This document shows positions 39,922 through 48,588 of a DNA stretch of 64,000 nucleotides, piece by piece. Positions within the stretch are counted from its first letter, which is position 1. Each line of letters begins with the position of its first letter. The DNA is from JASGKO01 sp049840595 (lineage in GTDB: Bacteria > Verrucomicrobiota > Verrucomicrobiia > Chthoniobacterales > Chthoniobacteraceae). Below the pieces are notes generated by a model. That model made no database searches. It worked only from the letters and a program-made list of their open reading frames with translations, and was not told where the DNA came from. The position numbers were made by a program, and so were the translations under genes. The stretch spans positions 186,001 to 250,000 of the forward strand of contig JASGKO010000043.1 of assembly GCA_049840595.1 (NCBI GenBank). Reading direction: 5' to 3'.

Positions 39922-40182
39922 GCGACGGCGCGCTTCGGACCCCCGCACCAGCCCCTGGAATGGCTGGATGCCGCTAACGATTTACTGATCAGCAATCGAC
40001 CCGCCTCCGATGCAGGCTATCTCGTCCCGACGGTTTCCAACCAAACAGGAGACTGGGCGAGTCCCAAGGTGATGCAGGGGTTGCTATCGGAAAACAGTCT
40101 CTCCGCCATTGATAACGGGCAACGTTACTCCGGTCTCTTCGGTATGGATCCTTATCCTCACACCACCAGCGGAGGCAACTAA
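39922..40182 (+). pseudogene. Orphan C-terminal gene fragment
   Basis: Directly after the SGNH stop, a frame without a usable start runs 86 codons (ARFGPPHQPLEWLDAAN...GLFGMDPYPHTTSGGN) to TAA at 40182. Its composition is protein-like and the stop is clean, but I cannot place it in a family. It looks like the tail of a secreted or sugar-active protein whose 5' part is missing, or a continuation displaced by a further frame break. Confidence 0.45.
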
Positions 40183-40229
40183 GATGCCGATGGCGGCGTC
40201 CGGCGCACAAGGGCTGGTTCGCCGTGAAA

Positions 40230-40279
40230 ATGAAAACCCCGTCATCCACGACGATAATTGGGGTCGCGGGATGACGGGG
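40230..40279 (-). terminator. Probable terminator of the pdh operon
   Basis: CCCCGTCATCC (40237-40247) and GGATGACGGGG (40269-40279) form an 11-bp perfect stem. Read on the minus strand it is followed by TTTTCATTTTC. It lies about 45 bp after the E2 stop codon. Confidence 0.65.
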
Positions 40280-40323
40280 CTTATTGTGGAAGGAAAGGGG
40301 TGTTTTTCCTGTGTTTTACAAAC

Positions 40324-41583
40324 TTATAACAACATTAAAGCCGGGTTTTCGATCAACTTGCGGAACTCGGCCAGATAGGTCGCGCCGACCGCGCCGTCCA
40401 CCACGCGGTGATCCGCGCTGAGACCGACGAACATCTTCTGCCCGACAACGATTTCGCCCTTGGCGTTGACGACGGGCTTCTTCACCACCGCGCCGATGGC
40501 GAGAATGAGCGATTGCGGCGGGTTGACGATCGCGTAGAAACTCTCGATCCCGTAGCTGCCGAGGTTGGAGATGGTCATGGTGCCGCCACCATATTCGTCG
40601 GGCTTGAGCTTCTTGTTGCGGGCGCGACCGGCGAGGTCCTTCACCGCTTCGCTGATCTCGCGAAGCGACTTCTTCTGCGCGGCGCGGACGACCGGGGTGA
40701 CAAGACCGTCATCCACTGCGACGGCAACCGAGAGGCCGACATCCGCATACTGGATGATGGAGTCCCCGGCGAAGCTGGCGTTGACCGCGGGCACCTTGGT
40801 CGCGGCGACCACTGCGGCCTTGAGCACGAAATCGTTGACGGTGAGCTTGCCCTGGCCCGCAGCTTCGGCGGCGGCATTGGCGCTGGCGCGGAAGCTCATG
40901 AGCGGAGCGGCGTCCACCTCAATGCCGAGATAGAAGTGCGGGATCTGCGTCTTGCTCGCGAGCAGGCGTTCGGCGATCGTACGACGCATGCCACTGAGCG
41001 GGATGGTCTGATCGTTCGGACCAGCGGGCATGGGCGGGATCGCAGGCACGGCGGAAACGGGAGCCCCACCAGCCTTGGCTGCGCCACCGACGGGAGCGCT
41101 CTCGACATCCTTCACCACGATGCGACCGCCGGGGCCAGTGCCGGTGACCCGACCGAGATCCACACCCTTGGCCGCGGCGACTTTGCGCGCGAGGGGCGAG
41201 GCTTTCACGCGCCCGCCATTCGCCGAAGCGGTGGAAACGGGAGCGGAAGCCGCAGGAGCTGCGGCAGCCCCAGCCGGTGCAGCGGCCTTGACATCGCCAC
41301 CGGCTTTGGGCGCGGGAGCCGCATCAGCCGCGGGAGCTTTTTCACCGGGCTCGAGGAGCAGCGCGAGGCGGCCACCGATGGTGGCTTTCGCACCTTCCTG
41401 CACAAAAATTTCGCTCAGGATGCCCTCGTCGAAGGCTTCCATTTCCATCGTGGCTTTGTCGGTCTCGATCTCGGCGACGACGTCACCGGCGGAAACTTTG
41501 TCACCCACTTTTTTGCGCCACTTGACGAGGGTGCCCTCGGTCATCGTGTCGCTGAGTTTCGGCATTTCAATGTAAGCGGCCAT
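40324..41583 (-). CDS. pdhC: Pyruvate dehydrogenase E2 (dihydrolipoamide acetyltransferase)
   Basis: A 419-residue E2. The N-terminal lipoyl domain carries the modified lysine in EIETDKATMEME (about K43). An Ala/Pro-rich hinge is followed by a peripheral-subunit-binding domain (VKASPLARKVAAAKGVDLGRVTGTGPGGRI). The catalytic acetyltransferase domain ends with the active-site block LSADHRVVDGAVGA. It transfers acetyl from E1 to CoA. E1 alpha and E1 beta precede it in the same direction; no E3 is in the window. Confidence 0.95.
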   Translation of the reverse strand: MAAYIEMPKLSDTMTEGTLVKWRKKVGDKVSAGDVVAEIETDKATMEMEAFDEGILSEIFVQEGAKATIGGRLALLLEPGEKAPAADAAPAPKAGGDVKAAAPAGAAAAPAASAPVSTASANGGRVKASPLARKVAAAKGVDLGRVTGTGPGGRIVVKDVESAPVGGAAKAGGAPVSAVPAIPPMPAGPNDQTIPLSGMRRTIAERLLASKTQIPHFYLGIEVDAAPLMSFRASANAAAEAAGQGKLTVNDFVLKAAVVAATKVPAVNASFAGDSIIQYADVGLSVAVAVDDGLVTPVVRAAQKKSLREISEAVKDLAGRARNKKLKPDEYGGGTMTISNLGSYGIESFYAIVNPPQSLILAIGAVVKKPVVNAKGEIVVGQKMFVGLSADHRVVDGAVGATYLAEFRKLIENPALMLL

Positions 41584-41638
41584 ATCGGAAGAGAATTCGG
41601 AAAATGAAAATTAGTAAGGCAAAGGGGCGGCCAAAAAC

Positions 41639-42613
41639 TCAGGCCATGCTGAGGACTTTTTGCACGACGCGCTCCACGGTGGGAAGCTGCAATTTTTCCA
41701 GCTCGGGGCTGTAGATCTGCGGGGCGTCGAGCGAGCACACGCGGTGAATCGGGGCATCGAGATCGTCGAACGCCTTTTCCTGGATGAGCGTGGTCACCTG
41801 GGCGGAAACAGCGCAGAAGGGCTTGTTCTCATCGACGAGCACGACGCGATGGGTCTTGCGCACGGTGGCGAGGATCGCCTCTTCATCAAGCGGGCGGATG
41901 GAACGCAGGTCCACCACCTCGGCATTGATGTTGTGCTCGCTGGCGAGAACCTCGGCCGCCTTGAGGGCTATGAGGGCGGAACGACCGTGCGCGATGAGCG
42001 AGATGTCGCTGCCCTCGCGCTTCACATCGGCCTTGCCGAGCGGGATGAGGTATTCCTCCTCCGGCACTTCCCATTTCTCACCGTAGAGCGTGGTGTTCTC
42101 CATGAACATGACCGGATCGTTGTCGCGGATCGCGGTTTTCATGAGGCCCTTGGCGTCGTAAGCGGTCGCGGGGCAAACCACCTTCAAGCCAGGGATGGCA
42201 GCGAGCCAGTTTTCCGGAGTGTGCGAGTGGGTCGCGCCGACGTTCGTGCCGCCATTGGCGGGGCCACGAAGGACGATCGGGCAGTTGATAAGGCCGCCGG
42301 ACATATAACGAATCTGACCGGCGTTGTTTACGATTTGGTCGTAGGCGACGGTGCAAAAACTCCAGAACATGAGCTCCATCACCGGGCGCACACCGAGCAT
42401 GGCGGCGCCGACACCCATGCCGATGAAGGCGGCTTCGCTGATCGGCGTATCGGCCACGCGCTTGCTGCCGTACTTCTTCCACAGGCCACGGGTGACCTTG
42501 TAGGCGCCGTCGTATTCAGCCACTTCTTCGCCGAGCAGAACGACCATGGGGTCGCGTTCAATTTCCTCGGCAAAGGCCTGGTTCAGTGCGTCACGATATT
42601 CGATGAGTGCCAT
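41639..42613 (-). CDS. pdhB: Pyruvate dehydrogenase E1 beta subunit
   Basis: A 324-residue E1 beta (MALIEYRDALNQAFAEEIERDPMVVLLGEEVAEYDG). It shows the family blocks DTPISEAAFIGMGVGAA, MEN-like MFMENTTLYG, and the C-terminal transketolase domain VVDLRSIRPLDEEAI and VLVDENK. It forms the thiamine-diphosphate active site with E1 alpha. The ATG at 42613 is the true start; the open frame further upstream overlaps pdhA and is not conserved. Spacing is 7 bp to pdhA and 55 bp to pdhC. Confidence 0.95.
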   Translation of the reverse strand: MALIEYRDALNQAFAEEIERDPMVVLLGEEVAEYDGAYKVTRGLWKKYGSKRVADTPISEAAFIGMGVGAAMLGVRPVMELMFWSFCTVAYDQIVNNAGQIRYMSGGLINCPIVLRGPANGGTNVGATHSHTPENWLAAIPGLKVVCPATAYDAKGLMKTAIRDNDPVMFMENTTLYGEKWEVPEEEYLIPLGKADVKREGSDISLIAHGRSALIALKAAEVLASEHNINAEVVDLRSIRPLDEEAILATVRKTHRVVLVDENKPFCAVSAQVTTLIQEKAFDDLDAPIHRVCSLDAPQIYSPELEKLQLPTVERVVQKVLSMA

Positions 42614-42620
42614 TTGAAAA

Positions 42621-43701
42621 TCAGTCGTTAAAGAAGTGGCGGCCAGTGCGTCCGGCCTCGGTGTCCTTGTCCACTTCGTAGTAAACGTCGGAGAAAATAT
42701 CGGCCTGGCTCGGGGAGCGGGCTTTCCTCGGCGAACTTGGCGGCGGCGCGCGCCTCCTGTTTTGCTTCGCTCTGGATGGTTTCGAAGACTTCCTCGGTGA
42801 GCACGCCTTCGCTGATGAGGCGGTTCTTCCACAGCGTGATCGGATCGTGATCGCGCTTATAGGTTTCGATCTCCTCGTCGGTGCGATAGCCGCCCTTGTG
42901 CTTGGCATCGGAAACAGAATGGCCGTAGTAACGGTAGGTATCGATCTCCAGAACAGTCGGGCGTGACTCGTTATGCGCGCGGTCGATCGCGATCTGCGTC
43001 TTGGCGCGGACTTCGTAGAGGTCCTCGCCATTGATGACATCCCACTCGATGTTGTAGGCCTCGGCGCGGGCGGCGAGGCATTTCTTGTAGGCAGAAGAAC
43101 GGCTGAGGCTGGTGCCCATCGAGTAGCCATTGTTCTCAATAATATAGATGACCGGAAGATCCCAGAGCGAGGCCAGATTCTGCGATTCGTGGAAGGCGCC
43201 CTGGTTGACCGCACCGTCGCCCATATAGCAGAGGCAGCAGCCCTTGAGACCTTTGTACTTCACCCCGTAGGCGAGACCGAGGCCGAGCGGAGTCTGACCG
43301 CCGACAATGCCGTGGCCGCCCCAGTAATTTTTGTCCGGCGCGAAGAAATGCATCGAGCCCCCTTTGCCTTTCGAGCAGCCAGTGGCTTTGCCGAAGAGCT
43401 CGGCCATGCACTCATTCATGCCCATCCCACAGGCCAGCGCGTGGCCGTGATTGCGGTAGGCGGTGATGACGTGATCGTTTTCACCCAGCAAGGAAATCGT
43501 CCCGGTCGCCACCGATTCCTGCCCAATATAAAGATGCAGGAAGCCACCCATATGAATGCCCTTTTGGAAATGGCTCAGGGCGACCATCTCGAACTGGCGA
43601 ATGCGAACCATTTCGCGCAGCAGATCCAGTTTGTCATCCGCCGAAAGTTTACGATTGATTTCGGCGTCGGCAAAAGTGGGTGTTTCAGCAAGCGTTTCCA
43701 T
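42621..43701 (-). CDS. pdhA: Pyruvate dehydrogenase E1 alpha subunit, frame break near the C-terminus
   Basis: E1 alpha with the thiamine-diphosphate motif GDGAVNQGAFHESQNLASLWDLPVIYIIENN and the phosphorylation-loop equivalent YRYYGHSVSDAKHKGGYRT. The N-terminal blocks (RIRQFEMVALSHFQKG, YRNHGHALACG) are intact. At about 42715 one base is missing; beyond it the frame continues as PSQADIFSDVYYEVDKDTEAGRTGRHFFND to TGA at 42621, which restores a normal length of about 360. Such a break in a central metabolic gene, in an otherwise perfect operon, supports a sequencing indel. Confidence 0.93.
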
Positions 43702-43735
43702 GGTTCGTAGCAGGTGCGCAGGGAGCCGTCATTGC

Positions 43736-44323
43736 TTAGGCCCGAACCTGCTTGGTTTCAGCGGATTCCGAGTAAAGTTCCGTCGGCTTCCGAGCGGATG
43801 TGAACGACATACATGCCAGAAAGAGGCCTGTAAACAGCAAATCACTCAAAAGGGAATTACGGAGAAAGAGGTAGGTAGCGGGGTAGCCGGGCACGCCAGT
43901 AGTCTGAGCCTGCACCCAGCCGGCGAAGGTCTTCGCATAGACCGGTTCACCCAGCCAGCTGCCGGTGTTGGTCACCAGATAAAACCAGAGCGAGGCCAAG
44001 GCAGCCCCCCCCAGTAGCATGGGATTGCGAATGGTGTTGCGCAGGGCATAGCCCCCCACGCCAACGATCGCGAGCGCGAGATAACGGAACGCCATTTCTC
44101 CGCTGATCAGAGAGGCACCATAATGGGCATTCAAAATGAGATCGGAAAGAAAGAGCGCACCCAGGGGCAGGATGAAAGCGAGGCGCTTGGGCAAATAGAC
44201 CGAACCACAGAGGGCGATCGCAGAGATGGGAGCGAAGTCGAACCACCACTGCCCGTGCCCACCGTAGGCCATGGCCACGCGGTACCCGATACAAACCAAG
44301 GTTAGAATAATTCCGGCGATCAT
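43736..44323 (-). CDS. DUF6580-like integral membrane protein
   Basis: About 195 residues with five or six hydrophobic helices (IAGIILTLVCIGYRVAMAYG, ISAIALCGSVYLP, LAFILPLGALFLSDLIL, ALASLWFYLVTNTGSWL, LLSDLLFTGLFLACMSF). The layout, with its FAPISAIAL and FLSDLILN blocks, fits the DUF6580/ECF-substrate-component-like family of putative transport proteins. I use the ATG at 44323; a TTG at 44344 preceded by GCAGGG would add seven residues. It is 34 bp upstream of pdhA in the same direction. The substrate is unknown. Confidence 0.75.
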   Translation of the reverse strand: MIAGIILTLVCIGYRVAMAYGGHGQWWFDFAPISAIALCGSVYLPKRLAFILPLGALFLSDLILNAHYGASLISGEMAFRYLALAIVGVGGYALRNTIRNPMLLGGAALASLWFYLVTNTGSWLGEPVYAKTFAGWVQAQTTGVPGYPATYLFLRNSLLSDLLFTGLFLACMSFTSARKPTELYSESAETKQVRA

Positions 44324-44449
44324 ATGTTTTATTTTGGTAACCAACCCTGCCCCGAGATTCCCTGAAAAATTTCACAAGATCAATAGTGAATTCTCTGTGA
44401 AAAATCAACCTCGGTCCGGTGACATCGGAACCGGAAAGAGGGGGTCTGC

Positions 44450-44520
44450 AGATTTGGCAGATTTTCTGCACATTAAAAAGGCATCAACCCCTGGACCCTT
44501 TCATTCTGCGAAAATCTGCG
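44450..44520. repeat. Inverted repeat with GCAGATTTTC arms
   Basis: GCAGATTTTC (44457-44466) and GAAAATCTGC (44510-44519) are perfectly inverted 10-bp arms about 43 bp apart, each inside a larger 'ATCTGC' repeat motif. It lies just downstream of the first thymidylate-kinase-like gene and is not followed by a T-tract, so it looks like a dispersed palindromic repeat rather than a terminator. Confidence 0.55.
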
Positions 44521-44531
44521 GATTTAAAAAT

Positions 44532-45230
44532 TCAGTCTTCAATCTCCAGAAGGGTGCTCACTTTCCGACGGAGTTCGCGCTGGATACGGTCCACGCCCAT
44601 ATTGGCATTGATCACGTCGAAGCCGTACTCCGCCTGCATGCGGGCAAACTCCACCTGGATGAGCCGCTGGTATTTGATGAAGCTGTCGAACATGTCGCGC
44701 GACAGACCGAGGTCCATGCCGGACTCCCAATAGTCGAGCGTGGTGTTTTTCTCGAAGTTGCGCTCCACGAGCTGACGGGGGCCGACCCGGAAGTAGAACA
44801 CCGCATCGGGCACCAACGCGGGCGCATAGAGGTTGCGCACCCACTCCCGATCCGCCCCACGCACGAGGTCGCGGGACATCAACGTGTAAACATAGCGATC
44901 CGCGAGCACAATGAACCCCGCTCGCAGCGCCGGGATGATTTCGTTGATGAGTTTGTCAAAGAAATCGGTGGCATAGAATAGACTTAAAGTGCTGTGGGTG
45001 AGGATATTACCTTGTTTTGCCTGCTCCAGTTCCTCAGCGACGAGATTGGATTCCCGTAAGCCCATGGAACGTACGGCATAACCTCGCGACTCCAGCCACT
45101 GAGCCAGCCTGGCAATCTGCGTGGAGCGACCGGAACCATCCGGCCCCTCGACCGCGAAAAGGCGACCGGAGAAATTAGCCTCTTTCAACTCAGGCAACGG
45201 ACGCTGGAAAAACTTGCGTGGACGTTTCAT
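44532..45230 (-). CDS. Thymidylate-kinase-like P-loop protein with Arg in the Walker A
   Basis: A 232-residue protein of the dTMP kinase family: FAVEGPDGSGRSTQIARLAQWLE, FYATDFFDKLINEIIPAL, VLADRYVYTLMSRD (DRY motif) and a C-terminal helix bundle. The P-loop reads GPDGSGRS (29-36), with R35 where the catalytic Lys is expected, so kinase activity is doubtful. It starts inside the stop of its upstream paralogue (TGATG), implying translational coupling and possibly a heterodimer. It may be a regulatory or specialised nucleotide kinase rather than the housekeeping Tmk. Confidence 0.83.
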   Translation of the reverse strand: MKRPRKFFQRPLPELKEANFSGRLFAVEGPDGSGRSTQIARLAQWLESRGYAVRSMGLRESNLVAEELEQAKQGNILTHSTLSLFYATDFFDKLINEIIPALRAGFIVLADRYVYTLMSRDLVRGADREWVRNLYAPALVPDAVFYFRVGPRQLVERNFEKNTTLDYWESGMDLGLSRDMFDSFIKYQRLIQVEFARMQAEYGFDVINANMGVDRIQRELRRKVSTLLEIED

Positions 45231-45914
45231 CAGTTTCTCCCCCTCTTTACAAACCGCGCGAGATCAATCTGCTCGCCAATCAATTTCCGCACCCGGGCCT
45301 GCTGGACATGAATTTCCTCCGTCGCATCGATCACCGTAAACCCGTAGGGCTTCTTCATGCGCGCATACTCCTTGAGGATCTTGCCCTGGAAAATGCGGAA
45401 GCTTTCATAGGGATCGGTGGACCAGCCCATGTCGAGGCCGGCCTCGTGGTATTTCAACTCCGGGCGGCCTTCGAGAATACGATTCAAGGAAACCTCCAGC
45501 GGCACCTCGAAGTAAAAGGTAATATCGGGCTTCACCGCGAAGGAATAGAGCTTCTCCACCCAATCCTGGTCCACTCCCCTCACCCCGTCGCGGACGAGCG
45601 CGGTAAAGATATAGCGGTCCGCCAGCACGATGAACCCAGCCCGGAGCAACGGGAGGATCTGCCGCTCGTAGCGATCGGCAAAATCCGTGGCGTGAATCAG
45701 CGAAAAGGTCGTCGGGGTAAGGAGCTGGCGCTTCTTGCCCTTGGAGGTCGCCGCCTTCACCAGCACCGAGGAGTTCCACTCCGTAAAGTAAACCTTGGCC
45801 CCACTGCAGCTCCAGCCAGCGCTTTACGAGATAGATCTGCGTGGACTTTCCCGAGCCATCGAGTCCTTCGACTGCGATCAGCTTGCCCGGGTATGGACGT
45901 TTGGGAACAGACAC
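45230..45914 (-). CDS. Thymidylate-kinase-like protein with intact P-loop, one frame break
   Basis: A paralogue of the next gene. The N-terminus GKLIAVEGLDGSGKSTQIYLVKRWLEL carries a normal Walker A (17-24). After a break near 45797 it continues as GAKVYFTEWNSSVLVKAATSKGKKRQLL, then FSLIHATDFADRYERQILPLLRAG, VLADRYIFTALVRDGVRG and the C-terminal RKLIGEQIDLARFVKRGRN. The EWNSS segment differs from the TREPG of canonical Tmk, so this is a divergent family member that may not be the essential dTMP kinase. Start is a GTG at 45914. Joined length is about 228. Confidence 0.82.
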
Positions 45915-46017
45915 GCGGTAATTTCGTCACTTTCCCGTAACCTTGGCAACGAAAAACTCCCCCTACTCCGCTTCCCGGTGATTACTTCCAGAGTGCAAAG
46001 TCATCCCAAGAAAGGCC

Positions 46018-46094
46018 TTTTAACCGCGGATTTCACTGGTGGACGCGGATGAAAAGCCCACCCATCCGGATTATCGGCGTCATCGGCGGTTAAA
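46018..46094. repeat. TTAACCGCGGAT palindromic repeat, copy 2
   Basis: It begins TTAACCGCGGATTTC (46020) and ends TCGGCGGTTAA (46083-46093), with GGACGCGGATG inside. It shares its outline with the copies at 24591 and 52113. It occupies part of the 45915-46168 gap, which otherwise holds only upstream sequence for the cdd gene. Confidence 0.78.
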
Positions 46095-46168
46095 ATTCCT
46101 TGGCGTCTCCTCATTCCTTCCGGAAAGCTTCATTTGCAAAGCACGCTACAGAGGGCAATCATCCGGGG

Positions 46169-46558
46169 ATGACCGATTCCGAATTAATCTCCCAAGCGAA
46201 AGCGGTGCGCCCGCAGGCTTACGCCCCCTACTCTCAGTTTTCCGTCGGGGCTGCTCTGCTTTGCATGGATGGGACCGTCTTCACCGGCTGCAATGTGGAG
46301 AATCTCTCCTTCGGCCTGACCAACTGTGCGGAACGGACCGCCATCTTCACAGCCATCGCCGCCGGGCAGCGCAAGTTTCAGAAGATCGCCATCGTTTCCG
46401 ATAGCAAGGAGCCGGTCAGTCCCTGTGGAGCATGCCGTCAGGTCATGGCGGAATTTGCGCCTGAACTGGAGATTATTTGCGCGAATCTCACGGGTGAGGT
46501 ATTCCAGAGCAACCTTTCTACTCTGTTGCCGCGTTCGAAAACGGGCATTTTAGGGTGA
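46169..46558 (+). CDS. cdd: Cytidine deaminase
   Basis: A 129-residue homotetrameric-type cytidine deaminase that converts cytidine/deoxycytidine to uridine/deoxyuridine for pyrimidine salvage. Zinc ligands and the catalytic Glu are in NCAERTAIF, and the second motif is PCGACRQ. FSVGAALLCMDGTVFTGCNVEN is the substrate-binding segment. The ATG at 46169 (MTDSELI) is chosen over an upstream start because the family begins here and CCGGGG lies directly before it. mnmG follows after a 22-bp gap that contains a parS-like site. Confidence 0.92.
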   Translation: MTDSELISQAKAVRPQAYAPYSQFSVGAALLCMDGTVFTGCNVENLSFGLTNCAERTAIFTAIAAGQRKFQKIAIVSDSKEPVSPCGACRQVMAEFAPELEIICANLTGEVFQSNLSTLLPRSKTGILG

Positions 46559-46560
46559 TT

Positions 46561-46576
46561 TGTTCCACGTAGAACA
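46561..46576. other. parS-like site 1
   Basis: TGTTCCACGTAGAACA matches the ParB-binding parS consensus TGTTTCACGTGAAACA at 13 of 16 positions and the common TGTTCCACGTGGAACA variant at 15 of 16. It sits between cdd and mnmG, 5 bp before the mnmG ATG. mnmG (gidA) is often linked to the chromosome partition region. Confidence 0.6.
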
Positions 46577-46580
46577 ATTT

Positions 46581-48474
46581 ATGTTCCTTTATCCGAAAGT
46601 TTACGACGTTATCGTCATTGGAGCCGGCCACGGCGGCATCGAAGCGGCCCTCGCGGCCTCGCGTTTGGGCGTTCAGACCCTGATGTTGACCCAAAATCTG
46701 GACACAATCGGCCAGATGTCCTGCAATCCAGCCATTGGTGGACTCGCCAAAGGGCATATCGTGCGGGAAATCGACGCGCTCGGCGGGTTCATGGGGGTGA
46801 ATGCCGATGCCACCGCCATTCAGTGCCGGATGCTGAACGCCAACAAAGGCCCGAGCGTGCGCGCTCCCCGTTCCCAGTGCGATAAGAAAGCCTACCAGTT
46901 CCGGGCCAAGGCCGTCTGCGAGCGGCAGGAGCATCTGGACATCAAACAAGGCAATGCGGTGCGAATTCTGGTCGAAAACGACGCGGTGACCGGGGTGGAA
47001 ACCAACCTGGGCCTGCAATTTCGCGGGCGCTCGGTCGTCATCACCACCGGCACCTTCATGCGCGGTCTCTTGCATGTCGGGATGCAGAATCAACTCGGCG
47101 GACGCATGGGAGACAGCGCTTCTACTCTGAGCGATAACCTCAAGGAGCTGGGATTCGAGGTCGGACGCTTTAAAACCGGCACCCCTTGCCGTCTCAATGC
47201 CAAAAGCATCGATTTCAGCAAATGCGAGCGCCAGAATGGTGACTACCCACCGCCACCATTCAGCTACATGCCTGAATATTTGGAGCGACGCGACAGCGAC
47301 CTTTTCAGCCTGAATACGCTGAAAGATGGAAAGTTCCACGTGGAACAGATCCCCTGCTGGATCACCCATACCAACGAAAAAACCCACGAGATCATCCGGG
47401 CCAATTTGGATAAATCCCCCATGTATGCCGGCAAGATCGAGGGAGTCGGACCGCGCTACTGCCCTTCCATTGAGGACAAGGTCGTGAAATTCGCCGAGAA
47501 GGAGGGGCATCAGCTCTTCCTCGAACCCGAAGGCCGACACACCGAGGAAATCTACGTCAACGGCATCTCCACCAGTCTGCCCCATGAGGTGCAATATGCC
47601 TTCATCCATACCATCCCCGGCCTGGAGCAGGCGGAGATCATGCGCCCGGGATATGCGGTGGAGTATGACTACTGCCCGGCCACCCAGTTGCAGAACACCC
47701 TTGAGACCAAGCGCGTCTCCGGCCTCTATTTCGCCGGGCAGATCAACGGGACCTCCGGTTACGAGGAGGCCGGGGCGCAAGGGCTCATGGCTGGAGCCAA
47801 TGCCGCGCTCAAGGTGCTGGCCCGTCCCCCCCTCGTCCTGCGCCGGGACCAGGCCTATATCGGCGTCATGGTCGATGATTTGATCACCAAGGGCACCACC
47901 GAGCCCTATCGCATGTTCACCAGTCGCGCCGAGTATCGCCTGCTTCTCCGGCAGGATAATGCCGATCTGCGACTGACTCCCGTCGGCATGGAGCTTCGGG
48001 CTCATTCCATCCGAGCGCGCCGCTTCATTTGAACGTAAGCAGTTGAATATCAATGAGTTAAATGAACTATGTGCCCGCACTATTTTTGAAGGCGTGCCGC
48101 TGAACCGCTGGCTGCGGCGACCGGAGGCCCACTGGTCGGACTTGCCCGAGTCACTGCGCGGGCATTACCCGGCCGAGGTCTGGGAGCTGGTCGAGGTGGA
48201 CTACAAATACGAGGGCTACATCAAACGCCAGGAAGATGCCGTCCACCGGGCCCAAGCGATGGAGAACAAACCCATCCCCGCCGATTTGAATTATGAGATG
48301 GTCCCGGACCTTCGCACCGAAGCCCGGCAGAAGCTGGGCAAGGTGCGTCCCGCGACTTTTGCTCAAGCCGGGCGCATTAGTGGGATCACCCCGGCCGACC
48401 TGGGGTTGATCTCGATTTGGATTCGGAAGCGGGCCGGCGGGCAGCCTGGGGTGGAGAGTGCGGATCTGGCGTAA
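46581..48474 (+). CDS. mnmG: tRNA uridine-5-carboxymethylaminomethyl modification enzyme MnmG (GidA), one frame break
   Basis: MnmG is the FAD-dependent partner of MnmE in wobble-uridine modification. The N-terminal FAD fold VIVIGAGHGGIEAALAASRLG, the SCNPAIGGLAKGHIVREID block, DGRRT-like EPEGRHTEEIYVNG and GQINGTSGYEEAGAQG are clear. At about 47993 one base is extra; removing it gives ELGLIPSERAASFERKQLNINELNELCARTIFEG and continues through LRRPEAHWSDLP and YKYEGYIKRQ to SGITPADLGLISIWIRK. The joined length is about 630, as normal. The ATG at 46581 is preferred to a TTG at 46560, because the intervening FHVEQ codons are simply the parS-like site. Confidence 0.94.
47332..47347. other. parS-like site 2 inside mnmG
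   Basis: AGTTCCACGTGGAACA matches the TGTTCCACGTGGAACA parS variant at 15 of 16 positions, with a perfect 14-bp palindromic core (47333-47346). It encodes KFHVEQ within mnmG. It is 771 bp from site 1. Confidence 0.65.
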
Positions 48475-48588
48475 GAGCTGGTGAGCTTTCGCATCAGGCC
48501 ATCCTGTTCAAAAAATGCCTGGGGATTTTTAGCCCAGAGGGGTGCCCCCAAATGTCCTCTTTGGAAGGCAACCACAACCTGTAGGGGG

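Noticed and set aside
44450..44520. Terminator after the tmk-like gene
   Set aside because: Arms are 43 bp apart and no T-run follows; it fits a dispersed repeat better.
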